Assembly: GCA_936440205.1 (NCBI GenBank)
Contig: OW387133.1
Coordinates: 51,238,374-51,302,373, forward strand
From: Lepidonotus clava
Lineage: Eukaryota; Annelida; Polychaeta; Phyllodocida; Polynoidae
Direction: 5' to 3'
Length of the DNA stretch: 64,000 bases
Below are positions 20,981 to 34,600 of this stretch, one piece after another. The position numbers and the translations under genes were made by a program. The notes beneath the pieces were generated by a model, which saw only the letters and a list, made by a program, of their open reading frames with translations, was not told the origin of the DNA and did no database searches. Within the stretch, counting starts at the first letter, position 1. Each line of letters begins with the position of its first letter.

Positions 20981-22880
20981 GGTGACCGACTTCTAACTAG
21001 AATCAGGACCCATTCTGCCTACCACCTGCCTCTCCTCGGTGCCAAGGTGTTGTCAAAGGCCGTAGGATGTGGCAAATCCTTCTTATTAATTCCACCGACA
21101 CTTTCCTGCTGCAACTGGGCCTGCCAACCTCCAGGCGGGAGTGCCACCCTTAGTTCATACATTCAGCCCCCAGACATAACCAGCTAACAGGCCTATTGAC
21201 AAGTGATCATGGATGTAGTTCATTCCCCTACTTGTGTTAAATTGGCTCAGGCATTCCCCTAAGGTGGACAAATTGAGGTATTGTACATTCCTTAGTTAGG
21301 GAAAATAATGTGGGCTTGAGTTCACCTCTTCATTGACGAAGATCAATTCGTTCTTCCCCTAGTTTTGGTGAAGTTGTGGGGATCCAGTGCAGTGTTTTGA
21401 ATGGCACGTCACTGGAAATATTTCTATTTTCCCACTGATTTTATCCTCTATGTCACTTATCATTATATATGACTATGATGTCATATAATCATTAACTGTC
21501 CTTTACATTGACGTTACAATGTAATATTTACAAAATAAATACGTCACATATCGAGCAGTCTACTCCCACTGCAGAATTACTTTGAAGCTATAGCATAAAC
21601 TTTAATTCCATGGCAATTGCCTACAAGAATGACAGTACTTCTATTTGTTACTGGGACATCCGGTCTTTCAGGCTTTATTTGGAGATTCCAACAAAACTAA
21701 ATGAAAGGGGTCATTTAAGTGTGAAGACGGAATCCAATCTTCACCTAATCACCTGTTGCCGTGCCAGAAGAGAGTGCCTAGTTTCAACTTCAAGGGGCAT
21801 CGCAAGGATACTGCATTGAATTAAAATTACAACGGTGTTGCATGACTTGATTTGGAAATATTTGTAAACACTAATGAAGCAAAGCCTTGAGAATAAGAAT
21901 AAGATAATGCCTGCTGACTAGTTTCAAAATCAAATAGTGACAGTGCTCTGCATTGCAATGTGAAATTGTCGGTTGGAATATAGGATGTGGATGCGATAAG
22001 GATGTGGTAGTGAGTTCATCAATGTTTTGAACATTTCATGTTTGCAGAAAAACTAAATCAACACATGGTATATGTTGAAAACGAAAGGCTCCTACATCCT
22101 CCAAACGGCAACACATGGTATATGATGATATTACCGTGTTATTGGTGAAAAGTGATCTATTTTTCTATGGAATAAGCATTAATTCTGATACCAATATATT
22201 TTAGTAATAGTACAACTATTATACGGAATTTGTTAATTATCTAAAGATTAATTTCTTTTTATGTGTTTATACATAATTATTAGCATTGACTTAAGATATC
22301 TTAAAGAACAATGGTTATTACTGATTTTGAGAATCATAGTTCATTTTACTACCTTGTCCCATCCTTTTTGTAACTTTACTCTTATGTCAATTATTTTGAA
22401 ACGAAATACCCAGACCCTGGAGCATTGTCAGTTCTGCAGGGGTGTCAAATAATGCGTCAAAGAAGGAAAAGTTAATTAAGAGAATAATAAAAACCGACGC
22501 CGTGTTTCAGTTTGCATTATGAAAGAGATGCATGTATTGTATGGTTACATTGGAGGTACCCTTTATCAAGTAATACAATTTAAAAATTGTTTTAAAAGTT
22601 ACAGTGAAATCGGAACTGTGATATGACTTTGATTTATTTCATTGACTAATTTTATAAGAATTACTTCACTAAGATTTCACATCAAAATACGTCAGGCTGA
22701 AAGAATTCACATTTAAATGAGTCAGACATGCACTGTAAATTGGCTTTTTAAAAAGATTGTCTCCACAGTTAGATACTTAAGATGGAATCAAGATGACAAA
22801 CCAGGGGCATCATTTGTCAATTAGATACACGTGTTCTTACCTGAACGACGCAGTACTATTGTAAAGGTCTGTTTCTTATG
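20981..22880. other. Intergenic DNA, nothing recognised
   Basis: AT-rich sequence with only short chance ORFs on both strands; no repeats or motifs that I can support. Confidence 0.35.
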
Positions 22881-23054
22881 AATCTACCATTGTGAGCAAT
22901 GGTAGATTTAGGGGGGGGGGGCCGTGGGCGGCGCACGCCCCCCCCCCCCTTTTCTTTTGGCCAAAATTTAGATTTTTTTTAACATAAAATGATCCAGGGA
23001 GAAATTTTCCGAATTGCACGCCCCCCCTTTTGAAAATTCCTGGATCCGCCCCTG
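22881..23054. mobile_element. Short element with GGATCCGCCCCTG end, preceded by a perfect hairpin
   Basis: The right end reads CCTGGATCCGCCCCTG and the left end CAATGGTAGATTTAGGGGGG, an imperfect inverted pair (compare CAGGGGCGGATCCAGG). The interior is C- and T-rich with no ORF. The left end also forms half of a perfect 12-bp hairpin, AATCTACCATTG-TGAG-CAATGGTAGATT (22881-22909 region). This end signature matches a second copy at 24725-24835. Confidence 0.55.
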
Positions 23055-23215
23055 GTACTTGACTTTGACCTTTTGATGGTATATCAAACCTATCCTTCAA
23101 AGTATTGACAGGACTCAATGTGATGGTGATACTACTGTTTACTAGTCTGAGGTGTAAGACAGTTTTTCAATAGGTACAACTAAAAGTAGGAACCTGTAGT
23201 GTATCAGTAAGATAG

Positions 23216-23882
23216 TGTAGGGCAAGACCCCGGGGGCAAGATGCCCACCTTAAGAAAGCATTCCCATATTTCTGTTATAAACTGTAGGACCAAAAACGAA
23301 AAACGAAAAGAAATAGAATTATTTTATTTGAATAGGGTTTAAGATAAAAGCCAATTTAAAGAAAGTGGGTAAAAGGCCCAGGGGTGGGGTAAGAAGCCCA
23401 GGGGATGTTGGGCAAAAGTGCGCTTTTTGCCCCATATGGGCCTTTTGACCCTCTTAGTAAAATATGGTATTTTTGCCACATGTTGAGGGTGGGCCTTTTT
23501 GCCCCACAATTAAGAAAATTGTGCAACCTGTAATTAGATTTGTGTATGACATCTTTCTTAACTTATGTATATCCCATGATCACCAGGTATGATCAAACTT
23601 ACCTAATACATACAGTGTTTCTATGAAAATGTGACCCTGAACATAACAGAAATGATTGTCTTAGACCAAAAGATAAGAACATAAGGGTCTGAAAAATAAA
23701 AGCTGTTCTAGATTGCTTAATTCTCTTAATTGAAAATATATCTATTCAAATGTACATTTAAAGAGTAATATAGCCAATTGAAGTTTATTCCATGCATAAC
23801 CTACTTTTGTTCTAATAGGATATTATGCCAAAAAAAAGAAAGGGTTGGTCCTTTGCCCTACATAGGCGTCTTGCCCCTACAG
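23216..23882. mobile_element. Inverted-repeat element rich in GGGCAAGA words
   Basis: The left end, GTGTAGGGCAAGACCC, is answered at the right by the inverse of TGTAGGGGCAAGACGCC. Between them GGGCAAAA/TTTTGCCC words recur (about 23405, 23440, 23500). No ORF. Likely a non-autonomous DNA element of about 670 bp. Confidence 0.45.
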
Positions 23883-25561
23883 GGGGGGAGCCCCTTTCAA
23901 AATGTTTGATTCGCAATTAGTTTTACAGTAGTTCAACATTTTTTCACTATCATGGTCAACTCCGTAGGTGATCCCAAGCAAAAATTCAATGTATTCTTGT
24001 TACTGTTATCCTATCAAGATTTCTGTAAGTACAAGCTTTTTTTCTCGAAACTGGAAATCTGACTGCTAGGTAGTCTAATTCCGAATGATTAGTTTATCCA
24101 AGAAACGGGATTTCCTAATCAAAATCAGTCATATCTCAACACTCTTTATGCAAATGCAATTATGTTGACAGTTTATGCCACCGAAAAAAACCCAAATAAA
24201 ACACGTCAAAGAGAGGGGTTAAAGTGCATGCATATATGAGGAATCAGGCTTCATCGAAGAACATCGATATCTTAATGAGTTATGGCTGTGTATGTTTCCG
24301 GGCCTGCATCTTTTGCCTGCTTGTTTGGTGAACTTAGGAATTTGGGTCAGGGGGTCTCACGTGGACCTTACTAAATGGATCACATACAAATAGGTCAGGA
24401 GAACTAGGAGGCGGAACCAAGAGCCTGCACTACATCGAAACTTGCAGAGTTGACCAAAAATGTGTCGCTGATCTTTCGTGTGATTGTGAAATCAAACTAT
24501 ATCCGCGTTTGACATGCTGGTTTGAAGCAGTCAGGAGTGGCAGAAGAGGTTGAGGAATCACAAGGCATTGTGTAAGTATGTGTTCACAGTTATCTATGCG
24601 TATATCGGGCTGATCATCTTTATGTAGCACAGATGGTTACTGTTTACTTTAGCTTGACTATACCTTCTATGTGAAACATCGTTGCTATTAGGCCCCGAGG
24701 TCCATGTACAGATTCCATTCAGGGCAGTGGCGGACCCCCCCCCCCCCCCCCCCCATGTAAATCTGGCGTCCCCGGAGCCTTTTTATTATATTGGGCGCCC
24801 CCCCCCCCTTTCCAAATTTTTTGGATCCGTTCCTGCATGCAGGGTGTATGCCAGAATGGGGTACTTGGAGGCTGGTATGACATAGTTAGTATCCTGTGGG
24901 GTCCTCAATGGGGAAGTGGGCAATCATTTCACTCCCTAGAATTTCAGAAAATCATAATGAGAATGTCACCCTTTCAAATTTTCGGAATAGCCATTTCCCA
25001 TGTCCCATGTCACTATATCTTTTAAAATCCCATGTCGCATGTCTTCAAGGTAAAAGAAAATTCCTATGCAGCCTCGTCCATTCCTGTAAGGGAGTAGTCT
25101 ACAAGGAATTTAGGAAAAAGAAGTATAGAGATAGGAAATGATGTCATAGTGCTGTGTCTTTTTTCACTTAGCCAACGGCCTTTATATTTCACATTTATAC
25201 AATTTAAGAAATAGTCATCCAAGATTAGTCTTATCGCCCATATCCCATAGCCCACAAGCATGTCGGCCTTCCAGCATGCTACGAGAGATTACAGCTGTTG
25301 ATTAGATGGAACGCCCACCGCGTGATTATATCATATCTTTCAAATTGATGGGATCAATAAAAGTGTATTGGCTCATGTCTAATATAGAAACTTAGCAGTC
25401 ATTATAACATTGGACATGTTGTGGTAATTAGAATATAGGATGCATCCAGTCGAATGACATCAGAACAAGACCGAATTTAATTACTTATATATTGTCTACA
25501 ACTCTGCTTATCTTCAATCTATCTACTTCTGTGATATCAGACATTTATTCTATTTCAATAG
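23883..25561. other. Intergenic DNA upstream of SSUH2
   Basis: No supported gene apart from the small element at 24725-24835. A plausible splice acceptor (TTCTATTTCAATAG, ending at about 25561) lies 68 bases before the SSUH2 start codon, so an untranslated first exon may exist further upstream. Confidence 0.35.
24725..24835. mobile_element. Short element with CAGTGGCGGA / GGATCCGTTCCTG ends
   Basis: The left end CAGTGGCGGACCC and the right end TTGGATCCGTTCCTG are imperfect inverted repeats. The 111-bp body holds long C-runs. Same end signature as the element at 22897-23054. Confidence 0.55.
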
Positions 25562-25629
25562 GTCTGGCATAGGTCTAGAGGATAACAAAAAAACTTACTC
25601 TTCATCACATCACAAGACAAAGATTTGGT

Positions 25630-28600
25630 ATGGCTAATACAAACCCTCCGCCACCCGGCTACCCAAATCCAAGGTAAGGACAATTTCCCGATCCGAATGC
25701 AATCAAAAGAAAAATATAACAAATTGTCATAAGGATAAGGTCGCCAGGACCAAATTTGATAAATTTAGCTCATGCTTATTCCAGAGGAATTTGACTTTCA
25801 GCTTGGTACGCACGTTAGCGCAGGTGGGACATAAGGCCAATACACATATCAGTGATACTTAAAATATTTATTTTTTTAATTATTATATTTTCAAAACCCG
25901 TACCGATTAGGCCCCTATAATTGAAACTAATCTTTAGTAATGTTAACAGTACATCGCAATGCCGCTGGAGGTAGCAAGAATAGGTTGAACGAGGGACGCT
26001 ACACAGGTCTATATCATAGCAATTCTACCAGCGGAAATATAAAAAGGCTTGAAATTAGAGTCTTTACACCATTAGTACTGTACTGTAGTTATGGTGAATG
26101 GTCAGAACAGTTGACCACCGGTCATCTACGTAAGTGTGTCTCTGTAATCGTTTCCTTATGCAATTAACGGTTCTGTTAAGGCTGAGGAATAACGATTTCT
26201 ATCTTATTCCGATAATCCTCTACCCTGTGAATTCAATCAATCACTATCCACATTGTATTGCATTAACTGTGGGGTTGGAAGTAAGTAGACCAACCTTACC
26301 GCAATACAGGACGAAGTAATTCTATAAAAATAATATCAAAGTCTTCCGGCAGAAGAAATATTCTATGAATACTCACTAGGCCCTATATGCAGGGATAACG
26401 TATTGTATGTGAACTCTAATATAAATGAGGTTAGGCGAGTAGTATGCCTATCCATTTGCTTAAGGTCTAATGTCAATATGCAGTATGAGTATCTTGATAA
26501 TTATAAGAATGAAAACAATTCATTGAGATTGACAACAGTCTATTTCGCAATACAATGCAAAACTAGATATAATCTTTTTATCATTTTGTGTAGGATTCAA
26601 TCCAATAGAATCTGTAAACTATTATTCAGCTCATAATAGGTTTTAAAGTGGCTGGCCACCAATGCCGGTATATTGTGACATTAATTGAAATAATATAAAA
26701 GCATTCACATGAATCGCATTTAAATTTTGAACTGCCCATCGATCCATTTGGGTTGTCAGTAATTGCCTTCTTTGGTCTTTTTCACATGGCAATGACTAGC
26801 TCCTGCTCTCTGAATGTTTTGTTGTATTGACCATGGTTTCAGAGTCTGAGCCCATGGTTAATTAGGCTCCTGTCGGTCGTGAACCAATTTAGATCAAATT
26901 TGTCCACATTTAACCAGACGGGTTTGTGATCACAGATACCAATGAGCATTTGGCTTGGTCTCCGATTAAACATTTTCAATAAAAGCACTCACTCCTAGGT
27001 ATTCACATTTTGTTGATGAGCATACAGATGTTAAGATGCAACATTTCTAATTGGTTGGGGACACGCCAATTACGGCGGGAAAATATGATTTCTTGTATTG
27101 CTGATTTATATGTTTTACGTTGGATTTGCATTGCCTTATTTCCTGACAAGGGATGCATACTTGTACCACTCATATAATTTCTTTTATGTACTCGAAACAT
27201 GAGTACATTATACTACTTATTTCTTGTGTAAGTGCTGCTATATTTCGACCACAACCGTAAGTAGTACTCATATATATATATATATATATATATAATGTAT
27301 TATATATATTTATATATATATATATTAGACAAGAACGTACATGTATACACAAAATATAACAGACCATAGACTAGCTTGGAGACAATAGGACAGCAACATT
27401 GGAGGAATGTCCCAGGGGAACTAGACAGGAATGCCTATATCTAAAGTACCATTATTCAGACTGAACAATGGCCACGTTAGACACGGAGACAACTACATTA
27501 CCGACAGAACCAGCTCCCCCCATCTCAGCCAACAAATACAACAAGCCGAGAGAACTTTTGCTTATAATTTCCATAATTCTAACATAAAAAGGGGGGTGGC
27601 GAGGATCCCTGAGTGGAACTTTTCAACACTTTCTGAGTGGAACTTTTCAACACTTTCTTTCAATATTTTAGGGTATTTACATTGAACTTATGAGGGAAAG
27701 GTGGAACTTTTTTTTAAAAAAATCTCTGTGGGACGGAAGGGGGGGGGGGGTTGACGTGCCACCCCCGCCACCCCCCTAGTTACGGGCCTGATTTCACCTC
27801 ACCTAATTTAGATAGGCCTTTGTCTCCACCCTGGTCTTGACTCTGGCGTGCATAGGTTTATGGGAAATCTGGGCGTTTTAATTACACTTGTAGCAACCTC
27901 TGCAACTATTTCAACTATGCCTTTACCACAGTGAATTGTAATAAGATGTGTATACATGGAGAGTACTTTTTCAAAACAATAGAAGGATAAATAATTCAGA
28001 TATTGGCACGGATTATTACTATTATTACATGTACTAAGTATATATACACATACAATGCAATATTAGCTTTATAATTGAAGTAATTCTAATGCATCTGTGT
28101 GAAATTTGGACATGTACTTAGCCTAATTTTGCGAGCTGGTGTGATTTCACACATTATACAATTTTACACAGAATTATAAGAATGTAAGAGACGGTTATGA
28201 AATAACAGCCACATTATTACCCTTGTTTTTTTTAAATACATGATAGGTCTTCTCTACAAAAACTATCATATGGGAAGATAAATCCAATCAAAAACGATAT
28301 CAATGTTAGAAAATTATTATTCACAAAAATGTTATGTACTGTAGAGATATTTCTCTGCTTTATATACGAGAGCTATGGTTATTTCACAAAACGGATAAAT
28401 TATGTGATGTTTTGTTAACTTCACTTTCTAATTTTGGGCAGTTAATTGAACAATAATAGGTATAATCATGGGTAAAATAAGACGTAGGCTGTGTGAAATC
28501 AGGCCTAATATGTTACCACTTTTTTTCTCATTTCAGTAGAAAAGATTTTAGGCCAGGAAAAAATTATGCTGGGGGAAACTAGTCATCTGCAAAAATACTT

Positions 28601-31600
28601 GAGCAGAGGAATCCAGGGGACCTTGACTTTCATTATCAATTAATCCTATATGTGCAATATGTGATATATGCAATATATAATAAGTAGGCCTAAGACTAGA
28701 TAAAAGAAATTTTAGCATATACCACTCATAGGATTATAAACTTAATGTATATTCTAAATTAAACCCATTGCAAAAACTGCTGAGTATGGTATAAAAGTCA
28801 TGTTAAAAATGTAATGCGAGATATTCCCTTCCTGTTTTTTTTACCCTAAAGATCTATGAAAATATTTATCTGGATGGGATGATGGCCATGCCAAGACTTT
28901 ACTCTAACCTAGGCTACATGTCTGAGGTTTACCACACCTGTCACACGCCCACAGAATGAACCAGTGTCAGTGTCTGCCCTTTCCCCAAAGGGGAGATGCC
29001 CTAGCTCTCGTTCATCCCCACCCCTCACCCTACCGACACCACCCTCCTCACAAACACTACATCCACTGTCCCCACACATGCCCCCCCCCCCCCCCCCCCC
29101 CAATTTGAAATCTAGGTCAATTGTGCTTCCAGCGGCCGGTGGCCGGCCTCCGCCCTGGAGAGAGTGACCACTGGACAACACGTGGTTTGATTTGGCGCCA
29201 GTGGCCCTGGTGCAACATGCGTGCAATCTCTCTAGCTCAAGTACCCATTACAACAGGCAGCTGGTGGTTCTTTCTCTTCTCACCAGGGATAACTTTTCTG
29301 TGACTGGCCCCCTTTAAAGCACCGGAGTCGGAGTCAAAGTGCCCCGGGGAAAGACACGCAAAGTCTACACACCAATAAAGGCTAACAGGCTGCCAATCAT
29401 TGGAGTCGGAGGCTGTGTCAGCCAGGCGCAATATTGACAATGGGGGAAGGCCCTTATCTGCCTTGTTCCCGTTGGTAACCCTGCTACTGCGTACCCTGCT
29501 GACCCAAAGGTCACTTAGAACGCTGGGGACCTGGCAGGTAAAAGGGCAATGTGTGATGTCTGTGTTGTTTGTAGGATTAGGGACGTGTTGGGAGATTACA
29601 ATTAAGATGAGCAGATGCCTGCAGGGGTGGACCTCAAAGTGACAGGGGTTGTCATCGTGACTATAGGGTGTTGCTATCTAATGTTTGTCAGAATCGATAT
29701 TGATTAGTTATGTTGTTCAGCTTTAATGAGCCAGTGATTCAAGATTCGACAAAACGAAAGCCATTTTTTCCCCATCTGTTCTTGAATATACGTAGAAACA
29801 TATTTAATCTCAAGGTGTCCTATAGTGTAATAATAATGCCTAATAGTTTAACATTTGTGCAATATTGTACAGGAATGGTTATCATTCTGAAGCACAGATT
29901 TCTGAAATATTTTGAAAATTGGGTATTGATCGCAACGTGGATCACCACATTCAAAAAGGCGTTACCAAGTTCACATTTCGAAATAATCTTTAGCCAATAT
30001 TCAACTCCTTTGGTTTTCACCAAATAATCCAAATGCATCTTGAAATTCCACAATTTACATCATATGTACATACATTACGCCCTAGCATCACATAACATTG
30101 TCAACAATCAATCGCTGTAATGGACAGTTCACATAGTAAGGATATTGATTGTTGGTGTTTGGATATCATCGGACGCTGCTTACTATGTCTCTTGACAAAA
30201 TTAATGTTACCATCAACAAACTGTGCCAAATGATTTGCGATTCGGTAACTTCTCATCTTACATTTCCTCCTTTAGGGCCTATACAAATTATTCCAATAGT
30301 AACACATAATGAGGCACTTTGCTCACATTCTTTTCCGTTTTCGACATTGCCACTGGAACGCATTGCAATAAGAGGATTTATCCACCCCGTAGGACTCCCC
30401 ATCGCACTAAACCCTCACCCACCCGAACCCAATTGCTGCACCCAACTCACCTTGTTCCATTACCGTCCTGCTCATCTCCTCATACCTTAATCCTTCCCAT
30501 GCATGGCAGTTCCTAATGTATCGCAACTGCAGATCGACAAACTAACCAAAGTCCACCCCAGAGTCGTCGGATGAAACATCGGTTTTGGTCAATACAGGAG
30601 AATCATAGGCTGGATCATCCCAAAGACAGAAAAAGAAATATCTTTGCCATTGGTCTTTTTATGATATGACCGTAGACCTATACGCTAGCTAATGAAGGCA
30701 ACTGCCAATCGTTCATTAATTTCAATGTATGAGTTCAACATTTCTAGGAACTTACACAATCAGGCCCTATTATGTGCACCATATGAATATTTCCTCAGAA
30801 CATTCCCGCAATGGCAATATTCTGCTGATCTTGATGATTGGCGCCCTTACGACGTTTATTACACTAATATCCAAAAAGCATTGGGATAGAATTTCCGAAA
30901 AGGAAAAATATTAAGCTTTCATAAAGACACAACCATACTGCTGGAAATTCTGTCGGGTCTATGGTAGGGCTGTTCCCAAGCACTTAGGAGAACTATCACC
31001 GTCCTAAGGCCTACGGTGAAGGTTACAAAGCGACCAACGACCAACACGCATAAGATAATAAGAACATGTTTATATCTACCAAATGCATCTCAGCACGCGA
31101 TGTGACGCTCATAAGCCGTGAGGTCAAGCTGCTTATAACGGTAAGCTGCTCCTTATGACCTGCAGTGACGTCATAAATGTGTGCGCAATGACGTAACATA
31201 ACATCATACGCTATAAGATAATACATGTTGAGAGCAAGCAGTGGCCTCTGCAGGGGCCCGTAGGCGCGGGGATCAAATCTTTGCATAATTAGATATTTCA
31301 GGGATGTAACACTATCTTATTTGATCTTGTCGCAATTTTACATAGAAATCCCCTAGGGCCTGGTCTTATTCCTGGTGAAATCTGCATAGATCAAGAATCG
31401 TTTCTTTCCCCATGGGTCATACGGCCACCCGAGGACGACCCCAAAGGTTATTCTATATTTCACTCAAATGAAATTCAGAATATTGGTGACAATTTGGAAA
31501 GTGAGGAGCGGTACATACAGCCTGTCAATACCACCCACCTACCCTTAATACACACCTCTCGTTTGCTGTACGGGTGATATGCATATTTGAATAAACGCGT

Positions 31601-34600
31601 ATAGTAATTTACATCATGCGTATCCCAAAGCTGAACGATCGTTGTTGGTATAGCCACTATAAATCATGGTCTACCGCTGCCGTCCGTATGGCATTGCAAG
31701 CCAATATCAAATCCGCACCGCTGTTTTTCTGATTAAGTAGCTGTCCAGACATGCCACCCATTACATCTACATACATTTATTGCTGCATACATAAAGACAG
31801 CAGTGGTGCTGATGGAATCATTTGGCTATAGATATTGTTGGTCACCTACCGTTGTCATGGGAATACACTCCATGCAGTGACCACTTCCAGTTAGATTTCA
31901 TACAGTAAAAGGATTGGCGACCAAGGGTATACATGAGGGTAAGAAATGTGTCACAATAGTGGCATACCAATAACCGGTAGTTGAAGTGGCAAAATTGATG
32001 GGGAAATCTGTAGGGTAATTGTATATTTGATTAAGTACTATGTAGATGCAAGGGGGCAGGGGGATTGAATGTAATTTGATTGAGGATAGTGATGGTGCTT
32101 TAGGCATAATGTACACCGCTAGCCATAGACCCACTGGATCCAATAGTAGGCCGGTGGCGCTGGCGGCTCCCCTCTCCCATATGCATCCTACCTGGCCGAT
32201 ATTTCCCAACAGAAGTCGCCATACGGTTAACCACACCTTGCCTGAGGGGGTTGGTCGAGGCACAGGTGGTGATATAGCGTTCTTCACCCACCTGGGTCCC
32301 GTCCCGCCTACAACCCACCTGTTGTATACTGGAGGAGCACGCCCAGGTTTACCTGACCACACCCCTGGATCAGGCAATTAATATTCATCATTTTAATTAT
32401 AACAAAAAGCGATTCACAAAAGAAAAAACATTATTTTTTGGTGTCAGAGTCGTTCTTGCCATTGGATAACTCGCAGGTGTACGTCTCTGGTCGAACTGCC
32501 ATCGTGCAGATCTCTACTCCAGGCTGTTGGTTGATCATATCATATAGGAACATTGCCTCATTATGGGACCGGAACCGGAAGTAAGTTTAGAGCGTCCCGC
32601 TAGGCGTCGCGCCCTTCTGCCTGGATCCAACACACTGGAGTCAATGAAGGAATGATCTTGTTTTGCTTTAGTTCACATACTGCCGCACTTCAATATACAG
32701 GTCTGGACTTGTTCCATTAGTGTTTTCTGATCTAATCCTGTGAGGAAGGACGGCTATGTAATGTACTCAAATTAGTCCGAGTGGATGACTTAACTTTGGG
32801 ACGGAACTCAGGAGGAGTAAAAACTGAAAAAGTCCGCGTTCATCCAGCCATTGCTGAACCAGACACCACGGCTACTACCACTGCCACCCCTAACATAGGG
32901 AGGTGCACGGGAGGAGCAGGGGGTAGACCGCCGCTGAACTACTGGAGCTTAGGACCCTGGAGGAGGCCGTGGAGGCAACACTTACCAGAGCCTGCAGAGG
33001 CAGTAGCAGAAGGAGTAGGACAGACAGTGGGGTGCTATGCACGACAGCAGGAGCCCGCTGCCGGCCAGCCGACGGTAGGACCTATACATCTTTAATAAGA
33101 ACACAATAATCAAGGAGTCTTATGATTTATATGTTATGAATGGCAATAAGTAGGTTGCAAGTTTAGGTTTTTTAGTGCTGTTTAAATAATGTAATTGGAA
33201 GTTGGAAACTGCCATTGACATCATCCTGTTCTTTTGCATGTTTGCACATACATAGATACCAGGTGCATGAAAACAAGGGTTGTTTGTTTACATTTACATG
33301 TAGCTCCGTATGGTTCTATAGGCCAATGGTACGGTAGGGTCAACCTTTGACTATCCTGTTTACTGTATATAGGAAATGCTCGTAGCTCCCTTTGAAGCAG
33401 TATACATTTGACACAAAGACCAAAGTGAAACCGGGTCCCGGGGGGGGCACTCACTCTTTGAAGGTAGATACCAACTGCGAAACTACAGCCCCCCCTTTTG
33501 GGGGATGGGAATACTCTGACAGCCCCCCCTTTTCAGGCTATGTCAGGGACAGCCCCCCTTTTTTGGGATGGAATACTCTGACAGCCCCCCTTTTTCAGGC
33601 TATGTCAGGAATGGCCCCTCCAAAAAAGCATTTTGTTGACAAATTTTGTGGCCATCATTTGATTTTGGGACTCAATAATTTGTTTACGAAGCAATATAAA
33701 GTTACTAAATGGCATGCAATAACCTTTTAATATAGTATAATGGATAATACTCCACTTCATTATTTGACAGCCCCCCTTTTTTTAGCCAAATTGGCGATTC
33801 ACAGCTACAGCCCCCGCAGGTTCCGACCGCAGTTGGTACCCATTTCCGGACCGAGTGCCCCCCCCGGGAACCGGGTCCGCACATTGATCGAATTTCTGCA
33901 ATAATGCACCAACCTGTTTTTCCCCTACAAAGCAAAATTGAATTTCACTGTGGCTCCCAGGCCTGATCCAATTGCACAAATTCCCTCTTTATCTATTGGG
34001 CAAAGTCCATACAATCGACTTTAACCCTGCTTGTACATAAGCGCTGTCCTCGTGACATCCGATGTGTTGGGCAGACAGTCAGGATCAAAGATCAGCATCT
34101 TTATTCATGGCCAACGATTGTCTGCGCTAACCCTGGTATCGTGCCCGACCCCTATATATCGTCTGTCACTGCCCGGTCCTCTGACTGCTTCGTTTTACGT
34201 TGAGCTGCTCAGTCTATGACATATATTCGACAAGAGGCCTCGAGGCCTGCCTACAGAATCCACGCCGCATGCATGGAAAAGAATGGTCCCCGCATGCAGC
34301 GCTAGTGTGGCTGATCTAAACTAATCTAAAATTTTGCCACCGTGTTGATCGATTCAGAAAGGCCCCTTTTTGATTTCAGGTTTTAGGCTTTAGTTGGGCG
34401 ATTACACTTTTAATTTGTTCGTAGTAGTTCGCTCTTATAGTAAGTTTAAGGCTTTTAAAATACATAATAATGCAGTTAATGAAGACCCCAAACCTCCTAT
34501 ATATGTATTTGATTGAAACAGCGCTCCAAGGGAATTGATCATTATGTACTCAATTTGGTAGAAGCTGTTCTTGCCGGGTCCCAAGTCTTGACATCCTTAC

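Noticed and set aside
30692-30889. Short frame with aromatic-rich end (FPQWQYSADLDDWRPYDVYY)
   Set aside because: Looked protein-like at first, but no family recognised, no splice sites in phase, and an overlapping frame of similar length exists.
31898-32377. 159-codon frame on the minus strand, longest in SSUH2 intron 1
   Set aside because: Composition is irregular, there are no motifs, and the opposite strand is open too; most likely chance.
32781-33095. 104-codon GC-rich frame
   Set aside because: Low-complexity Gly/Pro/Thr content, no start context or family match.
33392-33730. 112-codon frame with APPFSGY-like repeats
   Set aside because: Lies across an inverted-repeat element and mirrors its internal tandem; not a gene.
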